A DNA stretch of 32,458 nt from Candidatus Darwinimomas equi. GTDB taxonomy: Bacteria > Bacillota > Clostridia > Lachnospirales > Lachnospiraceae. Shown here in pieces: positions 1 to 8,759 of the stretch. The translations under genes were made by a program, and so were the position numbers. The notes below the pieces were generated by a model, which ran no database searches, was not told where the DNA came from, and was given only the letters and a program-made list of their open reading frames with translations. The stretch is taken from positions 1-32,458 of the forward strand of contig JAGHSD010000072.1 in assembly GCA_018066045.1 (NCBI GenBank). The letters are read 5' to 3'. Numbering within the stretch: position 1 is the first letter of the stretch; every line of letters starts with the position of its first letter.

Positions 1-1173
1 CATATCGCTGGAATGCTTTTTTTCATCAATGCATTCGAGTAGCCCGGCTTTATGTTCAAAGCTATTGATGGTATTCTGGAGCTGACTATCTAGTACAATT
101 CTGTTTGTTACAACTATTACAGAGTTAAACACGCTCTCATCTCTGTCGTTATGAAGAGATGCTAGACGATATGCAATCCATGCTATAGAATTAGATTTAC
201 CCGATCCTGCAGAATGCTCAATGAGATAATTAATTCCCGCTCCCTTTTTCTTTACATCATCTATTATCTTATTTACTACGTCGAACTGGTGATATCTTGG
301 AAAAATCAGTTTGGGCGTTTTAATAGTTTTTGTAACACCATTTTCAATAATTTCTTCTTTTTCAATCACAAAAGAAATGAATCGTTTAATTAGATTCATC
401 AAAGAATCCTTTTGCAGAACCTTCTCCCAAAGGTAAGATGTTGCATAACCATCCTCATTAACCGGATTCCCTGCTCCACCATTGACTCCCGCTCCATTTG
501 ATCCCATATTAAACGGGACGAATGAAGTATTAGCATCTTTTAACTGCGTTGTCATCAACACTTCATTTAAATCCACAGCAAAGTACACAAGAAATCGATG
601 ATTTAATCTGAATGCAAATTCTTTTGAGCTACGATCTTCTTTATACTGCCTTTTTGCATCACATACATCCTGTCCTTTAAGTTGATTTTTCAATTCAAGT
701 GCAACAACCGGAATTCCATTCACAGACAAAACCATATCTATCGTATCTGTGTTATTCCTTGAATATCTGAACTGCCTGGTACATCCAAGAATATTCTGTT
801 CATATAGTGCATTTGTAGTGTCATTTAATCCGGATTCCGGTTTGAAATAGCACACATTAATATGGATTCCAATATCATCAATACCATCTCTTAATACATG
901 TATCAATCCCTGTTCAGCAATACAATGCTCAAGCCTTGTATAAAGCTTTTCCTTGGCATTATCCTTATAGAATTTTACATAACGTTCCCATGCTTTAGGC
1001 TGTGTTTTTTCTATAAACTCGCAAAGGACATCCATATACATGCATTTATCCAAGTCATGCGTTCTATTATGAACCCAAGTGCCATCCTTGGTCTGTCCGT
1101 TAAACTGCTGATATCCATTTGATAACAGATGCTGTTCAATATCGTATTCAAATCTTTTTTCGGAAGTATCCAT
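1..1173 (-). CDS. hsdR: Type I restriction enzyme R subunit (HsdR), N-terminal part, runs off window edge
   Basis: Open frame missing from the ORF track because it is truncated. Minus-strand translation begins MDTSEKRFEYDIEQHLLSNGYQQFNGQTKDG and contains DTIDMVLSVNGIPVVALELKNQLKGQ (PD-ExK-like nuclease motif) and GINYLIEHSAGSGKSNSIAWIAYRLA (Walker A). Confidence 0.93.
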   Translation of the reverse strand, partial: MDTSEKRFEYDIEQHLLSNGYQQFNGQTKDGTWVHNRTHDLDKCMYMDVLCEFIEKTQPKAWERYVKFYKDNAKEKLYTRLEHCIAEQGLIHVLRDGIDDIGIHINVCYFKPESGLNDTTNALYEQNILGCTRQFRYSRNNTDTIDMVLSVNGIPVVALELKNQLKGQDVCDAKRQYKEDRSSKEFAFRLNHRFLVYFAVDLNEVLMTTQLKDANTSFVPFNMGSNGAGVNGGAGNPVNEDGYATSYLWEKVLQKDSLMNLIKRFISFVIEKEEIIENGVTKTIKTPKLIFPRYHQFDVVNKIIDDVKKKGAGINYLIEHSAGSGKSNSIAWIAYRLASLHNDRDESVFNSVIVVTNRIVLDSQLQNTINSFEHKAGLLECIDEKKHSSDM

Positions 1174-1200
1174 TTTCTTCTCCAATTTATATAATCGATT

Positions 1201-1764
1201 CTATGGAAGCTTAACTATCTTTGGATCTATTTTAAAGTTTATTCTTGTTCTTTCATCCATAGAACTCAGATGATAATCAAGGAAATCAAACTTCTGTTGA
1301 TATTTATTATAATATGATAATGCCGCCGTGCATATTTTATCGCATAAATTCAAAATATTTACGCTATATCTTCTATGTATCGGTTCTTCTTTTCCATCTA
1401 TAACAACTATCTCGGCCGAGTACGACTCACTTGTATATGAAGCCCTTTTATTTCCCTGCCAGATTAGTTCGAAGTATTCATAGTTTAGTTTATTCACGTC
1501 AATATTTGGATTCCCCTGATGAAGAAGTGAACATCTTAAGGAATATACTAGTTCACCATTGGAATGTGATAAATGATTTAATCCGTTATTGTCATCATTA
1601 TTGACATAATCATCATACCAATCCACATATCGCTTCCTTGGTTTCTCTTCCGCGTATTCTGCCTTACCGCAGATATCCGGAAGTGTTAATGCAACTATCA
1701 GGGCAGCCATATATGAATCATTATCAAGGCACTGATATACTTCCTTTACTAATTCCTTAATCAT
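1201..1764 (-). CDS. HEPN-like protein inside the type I R-M operon (putative RNase or accessory protein)
   Basis: 187 aa ORF. LVYSLRCSLLHQGNPNI contains an R-x4-H motif (RCSLLH) typical of HEPN domains. Start codon overlaps the hsdS stop (ATGA). Confidence 0.6.
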   Translation of the reverse strand: MIKELVKEVYQCLDNDSYMAALIVALTLPDICGKAEYAEEKPRKRYVDWYDDYVNNDDNNGLNHLSHSNGELVYSLRCSLLHQGNPNIDVNKLNYEYFELIWQGNKRASYTSESYSAEIVVIDGKEEPIHRRYSVNILNLCDKICTAALSYYNKYQQKFDFLDYHLSSMDERTRINFKIDPKIVKLP

Positions 1765-3101
1765 GCTGGAACTTCTTTCTTTCCGGTGACATATTCGTAA
1801 ATGAGTGACTTCTTGTATAGGTTAAGTTTTTCAATTTTCTGCTGTTTGATAGAAATCAATCGATCAATCTGCGAACACTTTTTATCAAGCAGTTCAACCA
1901 TTTTTGATGCATTGTCAGGCACTAATACAGAGGTTTCACTTAAAAGCTTCCTCGAAATGCTAAACACCTTGATTCCAGACACTCTTTTGCGAAGCTGACT
2001 GCGCCATGCGTCAGTAAGGAATAAGTAAGCCAAATATTTGTTGTCCACATTTGGTTTTTTCGAAACAAGAATCACTGTATGGTACCCAGCAAAAATCGTA
2101 TCATCAATATCGACATATGCAGCATTACCACATCCTTCTCGATCTTCTGAGGTGTCTGCAATAATGAAATCCCCTTTTTTTACAAGACATGATGGATTCG
2201 TTTCAAGGTATTCTTTACCAACAAATCTTTTCAGTTCTTCATGAATTGTCACACCGCTATTCCATTTTGCATGAATTTGTCCATAACTTATGACAGGTAT
2301 TCCTTCTTCGACAAGGTTTTCTTTTGTGATCGGAAGACCCTTTCCAAAATCAAATAGAGTTTTTAGTGGAACGGCACTCCATATTTCTGGAATCTTTTCA
2401 ATCCACTCAATTCCACTTTCCTTCATAGGCACATTTGGATCGAGACCTTTTGTGACAACTTCGGTGATAAGACTTTGCTTATATGCTTTCAGTTTTTCAA
2501 TCTGGGCTTCTTGATTTGCTATCAAAACATCGACCTTTTGAGCGTTAGCATCAAGAAACTCTACGATTCTATTCTGTTCATCCCGCGAGCAAATAGGGAA
2601 CTCCTGCATGCCTAATTTTTTTGATGGAATTCTCATTCTAATGGTATTTAGTCCTCCACTTTCGGTTTCCTTAATTAGGATTCCGTTGCCGAGTCCGCGT
2701 AAGCTTCTTTGGAATTCAAATGACTGAAAAATGTAATGGAAGAACTTAATATTCCCATCAAAACGTGGGTAATAAACATAATACACTGGACTAACAACAC
2801 CTGTATATTTTGACAAGCCTACCGATCCCGATAGTATATTCATGCTATTAACAACTACATCATTCTCTCGAACAATTTTGTAGTCTGAAAGATCTTCTCT
2901 TGGTTTATTACCAGAATGATTTTCTCCATCATATATTGTTACACCATCCTTAGCGGATAAAGAAAGAATTGTATTAACTTCTAAGCCTTTATTCTTTTCA
3001 TTTCTTTCTATCATTAATTGTTTTATTGTTTTTAATCCCCAAGACTCCGGAATTTCTCCAATCCAATCAACGGATGTTTTCTTCATCTTACGCATTTCCA
3101 A
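1761..3101 (-). CDS. hsdS: Type I restriction-modification specificity subunit HsdS (two TRDs)
   Basis: 446 aa. Two repeats of the W(I)GEIPE.W ... QNRIVEFLDANAQKVDVLIANQEAQIEKLKAYKQSLITEVVTKG architecture. Confidence 0.95.
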   Translation of the reverse strand: MEMRKMKKTSVDWIGEIPESWGLKTIKQLMIERNEKNKGLEVNTILSLSAKDGVTIYDGENHSGNKPREDLSDYKIVRENDVVVNSMNILSGSVGLSKYTGVVSPVYYVYYPRFDGNIKFFHYIFQSFEFQRSLRGLGNGILIKETESGGLNTIRMRIPSKKLGMQEFPICSRDEQNRIVEFLDANAQKVDVLIANQEAQIEKLKAYKQSLITEVVTKGLDPNVPMKESGIEWIEKIPEIWSAVPLKTLFDFGKGLPITKENLVEEGIPVISYGQIHAKWNSGVTIHEELKRFVGKEYLETNPSCLVKKGDFIIADTSEDREGCGNAAYVDIDDTIFAGYHTVILVSKKPNVDNKYLAYLFLTDAWRSQLRKRVSGIKVFSISRKLLSETSVLVPDNASKMVELLDKKCSQIDRLISIKQQKIEKLNLYKKSLIYEYVTGKKEVPA

Positions 3102-4890
3102 ATAGCTCCTTCATTAAGGCCGTTTCCTCTGCTTCAAGTTCTTTAATCTCATTAAATATATCATTAGATGGAATTGGCGGTACAAATTTGTAAAACAGTC
3201 TTGTAAAAGGTACTTCATAACCCACTTTGTCTTTACTTCTGTCCATAAAAGCAACCGGATTATAAAGAAGAACATTTTTGTTGAAATATTCATCAACATT
3301 ATCCTGTAAAGGAATCAACTCACAGTCACTTGCTCCTTTAGTTGGCTGCATCTGTCCCTTCTTTAGAATTGGCTTTCCGTTTTCATCACAAACAGCAGTT
3401 TCAACAGTTACCTTTGTATATCCAAAAAAAACCCTATCGAAAATCTTTGATTCAACCACTAGCCCATTTTCCTCATAAATTGCTTCCTCGAAGTTCTCAT
3501 ATGCCTTCATGATGAGAGCAATGCAGTTGTCATCAAGATCAACCCGTTTATTGCCGATGTTCTTGCGACGCTTTACAAAGCACTTTGATGCATCAATCAG
3601 TTGAACCTTGTTGATACGTTTTCCCGACTTTCCCTTGGAAAGAATCCAGATATATGTAGAAATACCGGTATTGTAGAACAAATCTGTTGGTAGCTGAATA
3701 ATAGCCTCAACAAGATCACCAGCAATAACATGTCTTCGGATTTCAGAAGCTCCACTTCCGGCATCTCCTGTAAATAAGGATGATCCATTTTGGATGATTG
3801 CCATTCTTCCAGAACCATCCTTCAGCTTCTTTACTCCATTAAGCATAAACAATAGCTGACCATCAGAAATAGCCGGTAATCCCGGTCCGAATCGGCCATC
3901 ATTCCCCAGTTTTGCTTCCGCCTCGACCTCAGTCCTTTCCCTCTTCCAGTCGATTCCGAACGGAGGATTACTGATAATATAATCAAACTGGTATCCACTA
4001 AATTTGTCATCCGAAAGAGTATCTCCATACATCATTCCTGAAGCATTTCCGCCTTTAATGAGCATATCTGACTTAGCTATTGCAAATGTTTCCGGATTGA
4101 ATTCCTGTCCAAAACAGGTTAAAACAGCATCATCACTGATATCCTTCAGGCGCTCTGTCAGGCAGCCAAGCATCTGAGATGTACCCATTGCCATATCATA
4201 CGCAGTTTTAGTACACCCATTTCCCTTGATTTCTTCCCTTTCCGGAGCTATAAGCAGCTCAGCCATTAGGTATATGATGTCACGGCTCGTAAAATGCGCT
4301 CCTGCCTGCTCATCATATGACTCTGAGAATTTTCTTATCAGTTCTTCAAAAATATATCCCATATCAGCAGAAGTAATCTTATCAGGAGACATATCAGCCT
4401 TTTTCGAAATAAACTCCTGTATCATAACAAAAAGGACATTTCCATCAGCCATGGTTTTTACAGTATCTGCAAATTTGAAGTTTGAAATAATATCTTTAAC
4501 GTTATCCGAATAGCCCTGCAGATAATCTTCAAAGTTTTCTTCGATATTATCCGGCTCTGAAACAAGTTTTTCAAAATCAAATTTGCTTGTATTATAAAAA
4601 GCATATCCGGATGTCTTTGTAAGAGTGCCTTCGATAAGTTTTTCATTTGCTCCGGCTTTATCAAGCTTTTCTTTCATCTCAAGCACAGCCTTCTTAGTAG
4701 GCTTCAATGCATCATCAAATCTCTTAAGGACTGTTAAAGGAAGAATGACTTTTCCATACTCATGTGGTTTGAATAATCCCACCAAGTGAGTAGCACTTTC
4801 CCAGATAAGATTTGCCTTTTCCTGAATATTTGTATTTGTCTGTTTCTGCAATTCCGAGAAACCCATATTGTTATGTCCTCCAACTATCAA
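3088..4890 (-). CDS. hsdM: Type I restriction-modification N6-adenine methyltransferase subunit HsdM
   Basis: 600 aa. HsdM N-terminal domain (LIWESATHLVGLFKPHEYGKVILPLTVLKRFDDAL), AHFTSRDIIYLMAELL, motif I AYDMAMGTSQML, motif IV NPPF. Confidence 0.95.
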   Translation of the reverse strand: MIVGGHNNMGFSELQKQTNTNIQEKANLIWESATHLVGLFKPHEYGKVILPLTVLKRFDDALKPTKKAVLEMKEKLDKAGANEKLIEGTLTKTSGYAFYNTSKFDFEKLVSEPDNIEENFEDYLQGYSDNVKDIISNFKFADTVKTMADGNVLFVMIQEFISKKADMSPDKITSADMGYIFEELIRKFSESYDEQAGAHFTSRDIIYLMAELLIAPEREEIKGNGCTKTAYDMAMGTSQMLGCLTERLKDISDDAVLTCFGQEFNPETFAIAKSDMLIKGGNASGMMYGDTLSDDKFSGYQFDYIISNPPFGIDWKRERTEVEAEAKLGNDGRFGPGLPAISDGQLLFMLNGVKKLKDGSGRMAIIQNGSSLFTGDAGSGASEIRRHVIAGDLVEAIIQLPTDLFYNTGISTYIWILSKGKSGKRINKVQLIDASKCFVKRRKNIGNKRVDLDDNCIALIMKAYENFEEAIYEENGLVVESKIFDRVFFGYTKVTVETAVCDENGKPILKKGQMQPTKGASDCELIPLQDNVDEYFNKNVLLYNPVAFMDRSKDKVGYEVPFTRLFYKFVPPIPSNDIFNEIKELEAEETALMKELFGNA

Positions 4891-4894
4891 CTTA

Positions 4895-6244
4895 TTATTT
4901 CTTTAAGAGCGCATACAGCTTGTCCAACTCACTGTCAATTTCATAAACTGTCATCGTTTCCTCTTCTGTTGGATTCGCCAGGTAATTAGCCGGTATAAGA
5001 TTATATTCCTTTTCTTTAAGATTTTGTTTTGTAACTACAGCTGAAAATCCTTCCTCTGCCGTCTGATTATCTATTGTATTCACTATCTTTTCTATTATCG
5101 CATCCGGCAGGTTCATTTCACGTATGCTGTATTTTGCGTCAAGTTCCTTAATCTTATCTATAGCATTTATCAGTACTACTTTATCTGATTTCATCCTGGA
5201 GAGTATGATGATGTTCGTTCCTATTGATGTACCTTTCCACAAAGGCGGCAAGGCAACAACAGCCTTAAGCATTCCTGATTCTACCAATTCTTCACGCAAA
5301 TTGTATGCCTGCTTTTTAACCTGGAAAAGGAAATTGCTCGGTGTTGCGATTACTGCCGTTCCATTTTCGTCCAGATATGATTGTATGGTATTTGATATTG
5401 CAGCATATGTACTATCGGAAGCCGTTTTTCCGTCAGGCCTGACTATCCTAATATTAAGCGGTGGATCAACAAATACTTTATTACCATGAACATCTGGCAA
5501 TACATACGTAAGACTGTCACCGGCATGAATTTTGATGTTGTCATACCCATACATAATCAGCAGCATTGCAGACAAAGCAGCATTGCTGCATGATATTTCT
5601 GCAATATTAACACTCGGAAGCATGTCCTTTGTAATTTCCATTGTTGAAAGGCCTACTCCGGATGCAAAATCACAGAAAGTATCATCCTGCCTGATTTTCA
5701 GGATCTCTTTTGCGATTCGTCCCAGGCTGGATGTCGTTGCACAATCTCCTGCAAATTCGCTTTTCTTCGATGTTGTTTCAACGATCTCAATCAACCCATC
5801 AACCAGGCTTTTTCCCAGTGCATGGTTTCCTTCTTTCTCTTCAAGGTCCATGCTTCCAAGTACATCTATTATCTTCTTGAACTCTTCAGAGGTAACATTC
5901 TTTTTCTGATTTGAATATCCCCCGCCGAATAATTCTTTCTGATAGTATTCGATATTCTCCGGGCTCGAAAAGATCCGATATAGGCCATACGCTTTATCGA
6001 TATATTCAAAGACCGGTATCAATGCATCAATTCCACCCTCTACATCCTTCATAGCGAGCATTTTCTGTGCTCTGGCACAATTCTGCATATCTTCTACCGT
6101 CTTAGCTCCTACGTAATTATCCAACGCATATTTTAGGAAAATTAAGCGTATAGTGCTGAAAGATAAATCCTTCGAATAGAGTGCATTCTTAAGCGTATTC
6201 ATTAAATCCCATAATATTGTGCTTTTGTCTTTGCTATTATCCAT
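4895..6244 (-). CDS. Divergent N-6 DNA methylase / HsdM-like protein with atypical motif IV (DPPL)
   Basis: 449 aa. Motif I-like FCDFASGVGLSTMEI, motif IV-like KVFVDPPLNIRI, followed by TAVIATPSNFLF and VALPPLWKGTSIGTNIIILSR as in HsdM. N-terminus (LIFLKYALDNYV) resembles the HsdM N-terminal domain. Confidence 0.75.
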   Translation of the reverse strand: MDNSKDKSTILWDLMNTLKNALYSKDLSFSTIRLIFLKYALDNYVGAKTVEDMQNCARAQKMLAMKDVEGGIDALIPVFEYIDKAYGLYRIFSSPENIEYYQKELFGGGYSNQKKNVTSEEFKKIIDVLGSMDLEEKEGNHALGKSLVDGLIEIVETTSKKSEFAGDCATTSSLGRIAKEILKIRQDDTFCDFASGVGLSTMEITKDMLPSVNIAEISCSNAALSAMLLIMYGYDNIKIHAGDSLTYVLPDVHGNKVFVDPPLNIRIVRPDGKTASDSTYAAISNTIQSYLDENGTAVIATPSNFLFQVKKQAYNLREELVESGMLKAVVALPPLWKGTSIGTNIIILSRMKSDKVVLINAIDKIKELDAKYSIREMNLPDAIIEKIVNTIDNQTAEEGFSAVVTKQNLKEKEYNLIPANYLANPTEEETMTVYEIDSELDKLYALLKK

Positions 6245-6833
6245 TCGACTTCACCATTTCCTTGAAAATAACATCATTTCTTTTTGATTCCAGCTCTACA
6301 ATTTTCTGAACAATTTTAAGCTTTTCCTGTGTTGCGAGATAGTGAGCTCCTATCTCCTTCTGTTCATTCGATGATGGCACCGGGATATGCACCCCTTTTA
6401 TCTTGCCTACCGATAATACCGTCATCACAGAACCTGCCACCTGCATCTTCAGCTGATCCTTGCAATAGCTGCTATTTAGAAAAGCCAATAGGTATGAAGG
6501 TTCCAATGTTCCCGTACTCTTTATTATGGCGCAGAATGACGGAACAACCGCCCCTGCAGATTCCTGAGTAACCAATGCAGCATCATACGGAGTTGACAGT
6601 TTTATTACTATGTCCCCGGCTTCAGTCATCTTTTTCTTGTCTACCAAAGTTTTCAGTCCTTCTTCCGGCATTTCAGAGACATTTATTGTCCCATCTCCGT
6701 TAATGCACTTAGGAATTAAAACCTTCCTTTTTTCTATTGTTTCCTCTCCTGCAGCCTGAGCCGTTACTCGTCCCATGATCTGTCCGCCGGCAATTTCGAT
6801 TCCGCATTCTTCTAATCTCATAATGTTTGTCAT
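6237..6833 (-). CDS. Half-size HsdS-like protein (single TRD plus one conserved helix)
   Basis: 198 aa. LKMQVAGSVMTVLSVGKIKGVHIPVPSSNEQKEIGAHYLATQEKLKIVQKIVELESKR is a typical HsdS TRD end plus coiled-coil; only one repeat is present. Confidence 0.8.
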   Translation of the reverse strand: MTNIMRLEECGIEIAGGQIMGRVTAQAAGEETIEKRKVLIPKCINGDGTINVSEMPEEGLKTLVDKKKMTEAGDIVIKLSTPYDAALVTQESAGAVVPSFCAIIKSTGTLEPSYLLAFLNSSYCKDQLKMQVAGSVMTVLSVGKIKGVHIPVPSSNEQKEIGAHYLATQEKLKIVQKIVELESKRNDVIFKEMVKSNG

Positions 6834-7237
6834 ACTGCTAACGCCTCTCCGTACATATAATTGATAAAATACTTCTTGGGATTTCTGATTTTTTCTTTGT
6901 GATAGTACTTAAGTTTGTTGTCCTTCCATTCTCTGTCGAGATCCGCATCGGTCCATTCTTCACTTCGTTCTATATCACATAATCGTCTCTGGTCCTGAAT
7001 GTTCCGACATGAAAAGAATGGATCTTCTCTGTTATTTATCCTGAGCTCATCATAGCGTTCTTCACTGATCTCCAGAACATATCTGATTGCATCGTCATGA
7101 TGATGCTTAACCCTTGGCATTCTTCTTGCCTTTGCAGCTGCTTCCTTTCCGGATGATGCTGCTATTGCGAATATTTTATCAATATAATGATTTCTTCCTA
7201 CATGCCCACATTTAACACAAACTTCATACAGCTTCAT
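6830..7237 (-). CDS. Small conserved-looking protein with Cys pairs (possible zinc ribbon), first gene of the R-M operon
   Basis: ORF track start at 7270, but an AAAGGAGATATAAAATG ribosome-binding site supports MKLYEVCVKCGHVGRNHYIDK at 7237. Contains CVKC and FSCRNIQDQRRLC. ATGA overlap with the next gene. Confidence 0.6.
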   Translation of the reverse strand: MKLYEVCVKCGHVGRNHYIDKIFAIAASSGKEAAAKARRMPRVKHHHDDAIRYVLEISEERYDELRINNREDPFFSCRNIQDQRRLCDIERSEEWTDADLDREWKDNKLKYYHKEKIRNPKKYFINYMYGEALAV

Positions 7238-7293
7238 TTTATATCTCCTTTGGTTAACGGTCAAGTACATTTGATTTATTGTTAAAATATTAT

Positions 7294-7391
7294 GATATGT
7301 TTTTTATGTTCTTGCTTCGATGAGTAAATAATAGCACATCGGTATTGTACTGTCAATACATTTCTTTGTTTTTTTGATATGTTTTTTATGT
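7294..7391. repeat. 16-bp direct repeat pair GATATGTTTTTTATGT flanking the R-M promoter
   Basis: Identical copies at 7294-7309 and 7376-7391, 82 bp apart, one on each side of the -35/-10. Confidence 0.9.
7328..7356 (-). promoter_or_regulatory. Sigma-A promoter of the seven-gene R-M operon
   Basis: Minus strand TTGACA-(17 nt gtacaataccgatgtgc)-TATTAT, about 84 nt upstream of the MKLYEV start codon. Confidence 0.85.
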
Positions 7392-7411
7392 ACTATATAG
7401 TGGCATTATAA

Positions 7412-7437
7412 AAGCCCGTTTTTTACGAGCTTTTATG
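7412..7437 (-). terminator. Probable rho-independent terminator-like hairpin
   Basis: Minus strand AAAAGCTCGT-aaaaa-ACGGGCTTTT stem (one G-U pair); lies between the abiE unit and the R-M promoter. Confidence 0.5.
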
Positions 7438-7853
7438 TGAAAAAAAGAAGAGATACGGATCTATATCCCCTTTTTACATTTGCATAATTATTATACTTCG
7501 ATAATATCTGTTTTTTCCAAGCACTTGTTTTTCCTTGTTTTAATTATTCAAATAGCGCCTAGGTTTCTAGACGCTAGCAGACTTTCACCGAATTTACGGA
7601 GTATTATTTACACACATTACTGTATGTGGAGGCAACCTAATACCTCCTCTTTGTCGGCTATGCAATTCTGTTTTTCCTCAATGGTTGATGCATTCAGGCC
7701 ATTGAAAAAGAAGCTCTACTGTGTTATATATCATACTCATAATGGAATAACTCGTCAACTTTCTGCTATATATTATGGGCTGGTATAATAAATAGAACTA
7801 TGATGCACTACACATAATCTATTTCTTTCTGCTCGTATTCGACTTATAATCAT

Positions 7854-8759
7854 TTAGCTCAGGTTAATCCATTGCTCCTCCTGAGCCTTCCAAACTAACT
7901 CATACCCTGTATCTTCCTTGATTGAAACCACTATTGGCATCAATAAGTCTTTTATCAATGAGACTACTGCGGAAAGTTCCACATTATCAATTGCTCTCTT
8001 CTTTTTTGTAAATGCATTCCATCTTTGAATATGTGTCGTATCCTCTGTAAAATCCGGATTAAATGCTACTATGTCATCAAATCCCGTCCTTCTATGTTCA
8101 AACGTTTCAATAAGGGCTGTTTTCAGCTCTTTTCCATCAAGATCAAGGTTCTTTGCTATCTGATATATGTCATAAAAGTCTTTGTATCTACTGTTTGCCA
8201 AGCCTAATGAAACGATAGCTTCAAACTTTTCCGCAATAGCCGAGTAAATCGAATATGCATTAATCCTTGGCGTTTCCATATTTAGCAGAACAGGAAAATC
8301 CATTTCGATGCAATCCGGATATATAACATCGCCAAATCCAATATCGATTGATACCGGTATTTTAGTTCTGTCGAGATGAGCCGTTATTGATACATTCACA
8401 CCATGATATTTCTTAAATTCAGTAATAGCCTTCACAACCATAGAGTTCATGTCATAAGTTAAAGCATCATCAGCATATATTGAAAACACTTCTCTAAATA
8501 TTTCTGCTATTTCTTCCGGATTGTTATGTACTCTCTGCCCAAGCAGATCAATATCTACCGTCGCTCTCGGGAACTCTCTTCCAAATAATGCATAAAGAAA
8601 GATTCCGCCTTTAAGAACGAAATGCTCTGAATACTTAGAAATAGACAACCTGTATATTGATCTTTCCATTGCATAGGATACAAGATTATCCTGCAAAGTC
8701 TTTCCTTCCTGCTTTGCAAGATTATTTAGTCTGGTCTTAACAGATGTGGCATTTGTCAT
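7854..8759 (-). CDS. abiEii: AbiEii/AbiGii-type nucleotidyltransferase toxin
   Basis: 301 aa. EHFVLKGGIFLYALFGREFPRATVDIDLLG (nucleotidyltransferase core) and RYKDFYDIYQIAKNLDLDG motifs. Confidence 0.92.
   Translation of the reverse strand: MTNATSVKTRLNNLAKQEGKTLQDNLVSYAMERSIYRLSISKYSEHFVLKGGIFLYALFGREFPRATVDIDLLGQRVHNNPEEIAEIFREVFSIYADDALTYDMNSMVVKAITEFKKYHGVNVSITAHLDRTKIPVSIDIGFGDVIYPDCIEMDFPVLLNMETPRINAYSIYSAIAEKFEAIVSLGLANSRYKDFYDIYQIAKNLDLDGKELKTALIETFEHRRTGFDDIVAFNPDFTEDTTHIQRWNAFTKKKRAIDNVELSAVVSLIKDLLMPIVVSIKEDTGYELVWKAQEEQWINLS

Noticed and set aside
898-2514. Plus-strand ORFs of 65-74 aa opposite hsdR/hsdS
   Set aside because: Antisense to well-supported CDSs; no recognisable domain or ribosome-binding site context.
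4226-5909. Plus-strand ORFs (95, 67, 121 and 125 aa) opposite hsdM and the M-like gene
   Set aside because: Mirror ORFs of strongly supported minus-strand coding; compositions look like reverse-complement artefacts.
7480-7788. 102-aa plus-strand ORF
   Set aside because: No recognisable family and no clear SD; sits in a segment that looks decayed. The segment is kept only as a low-interest finding.
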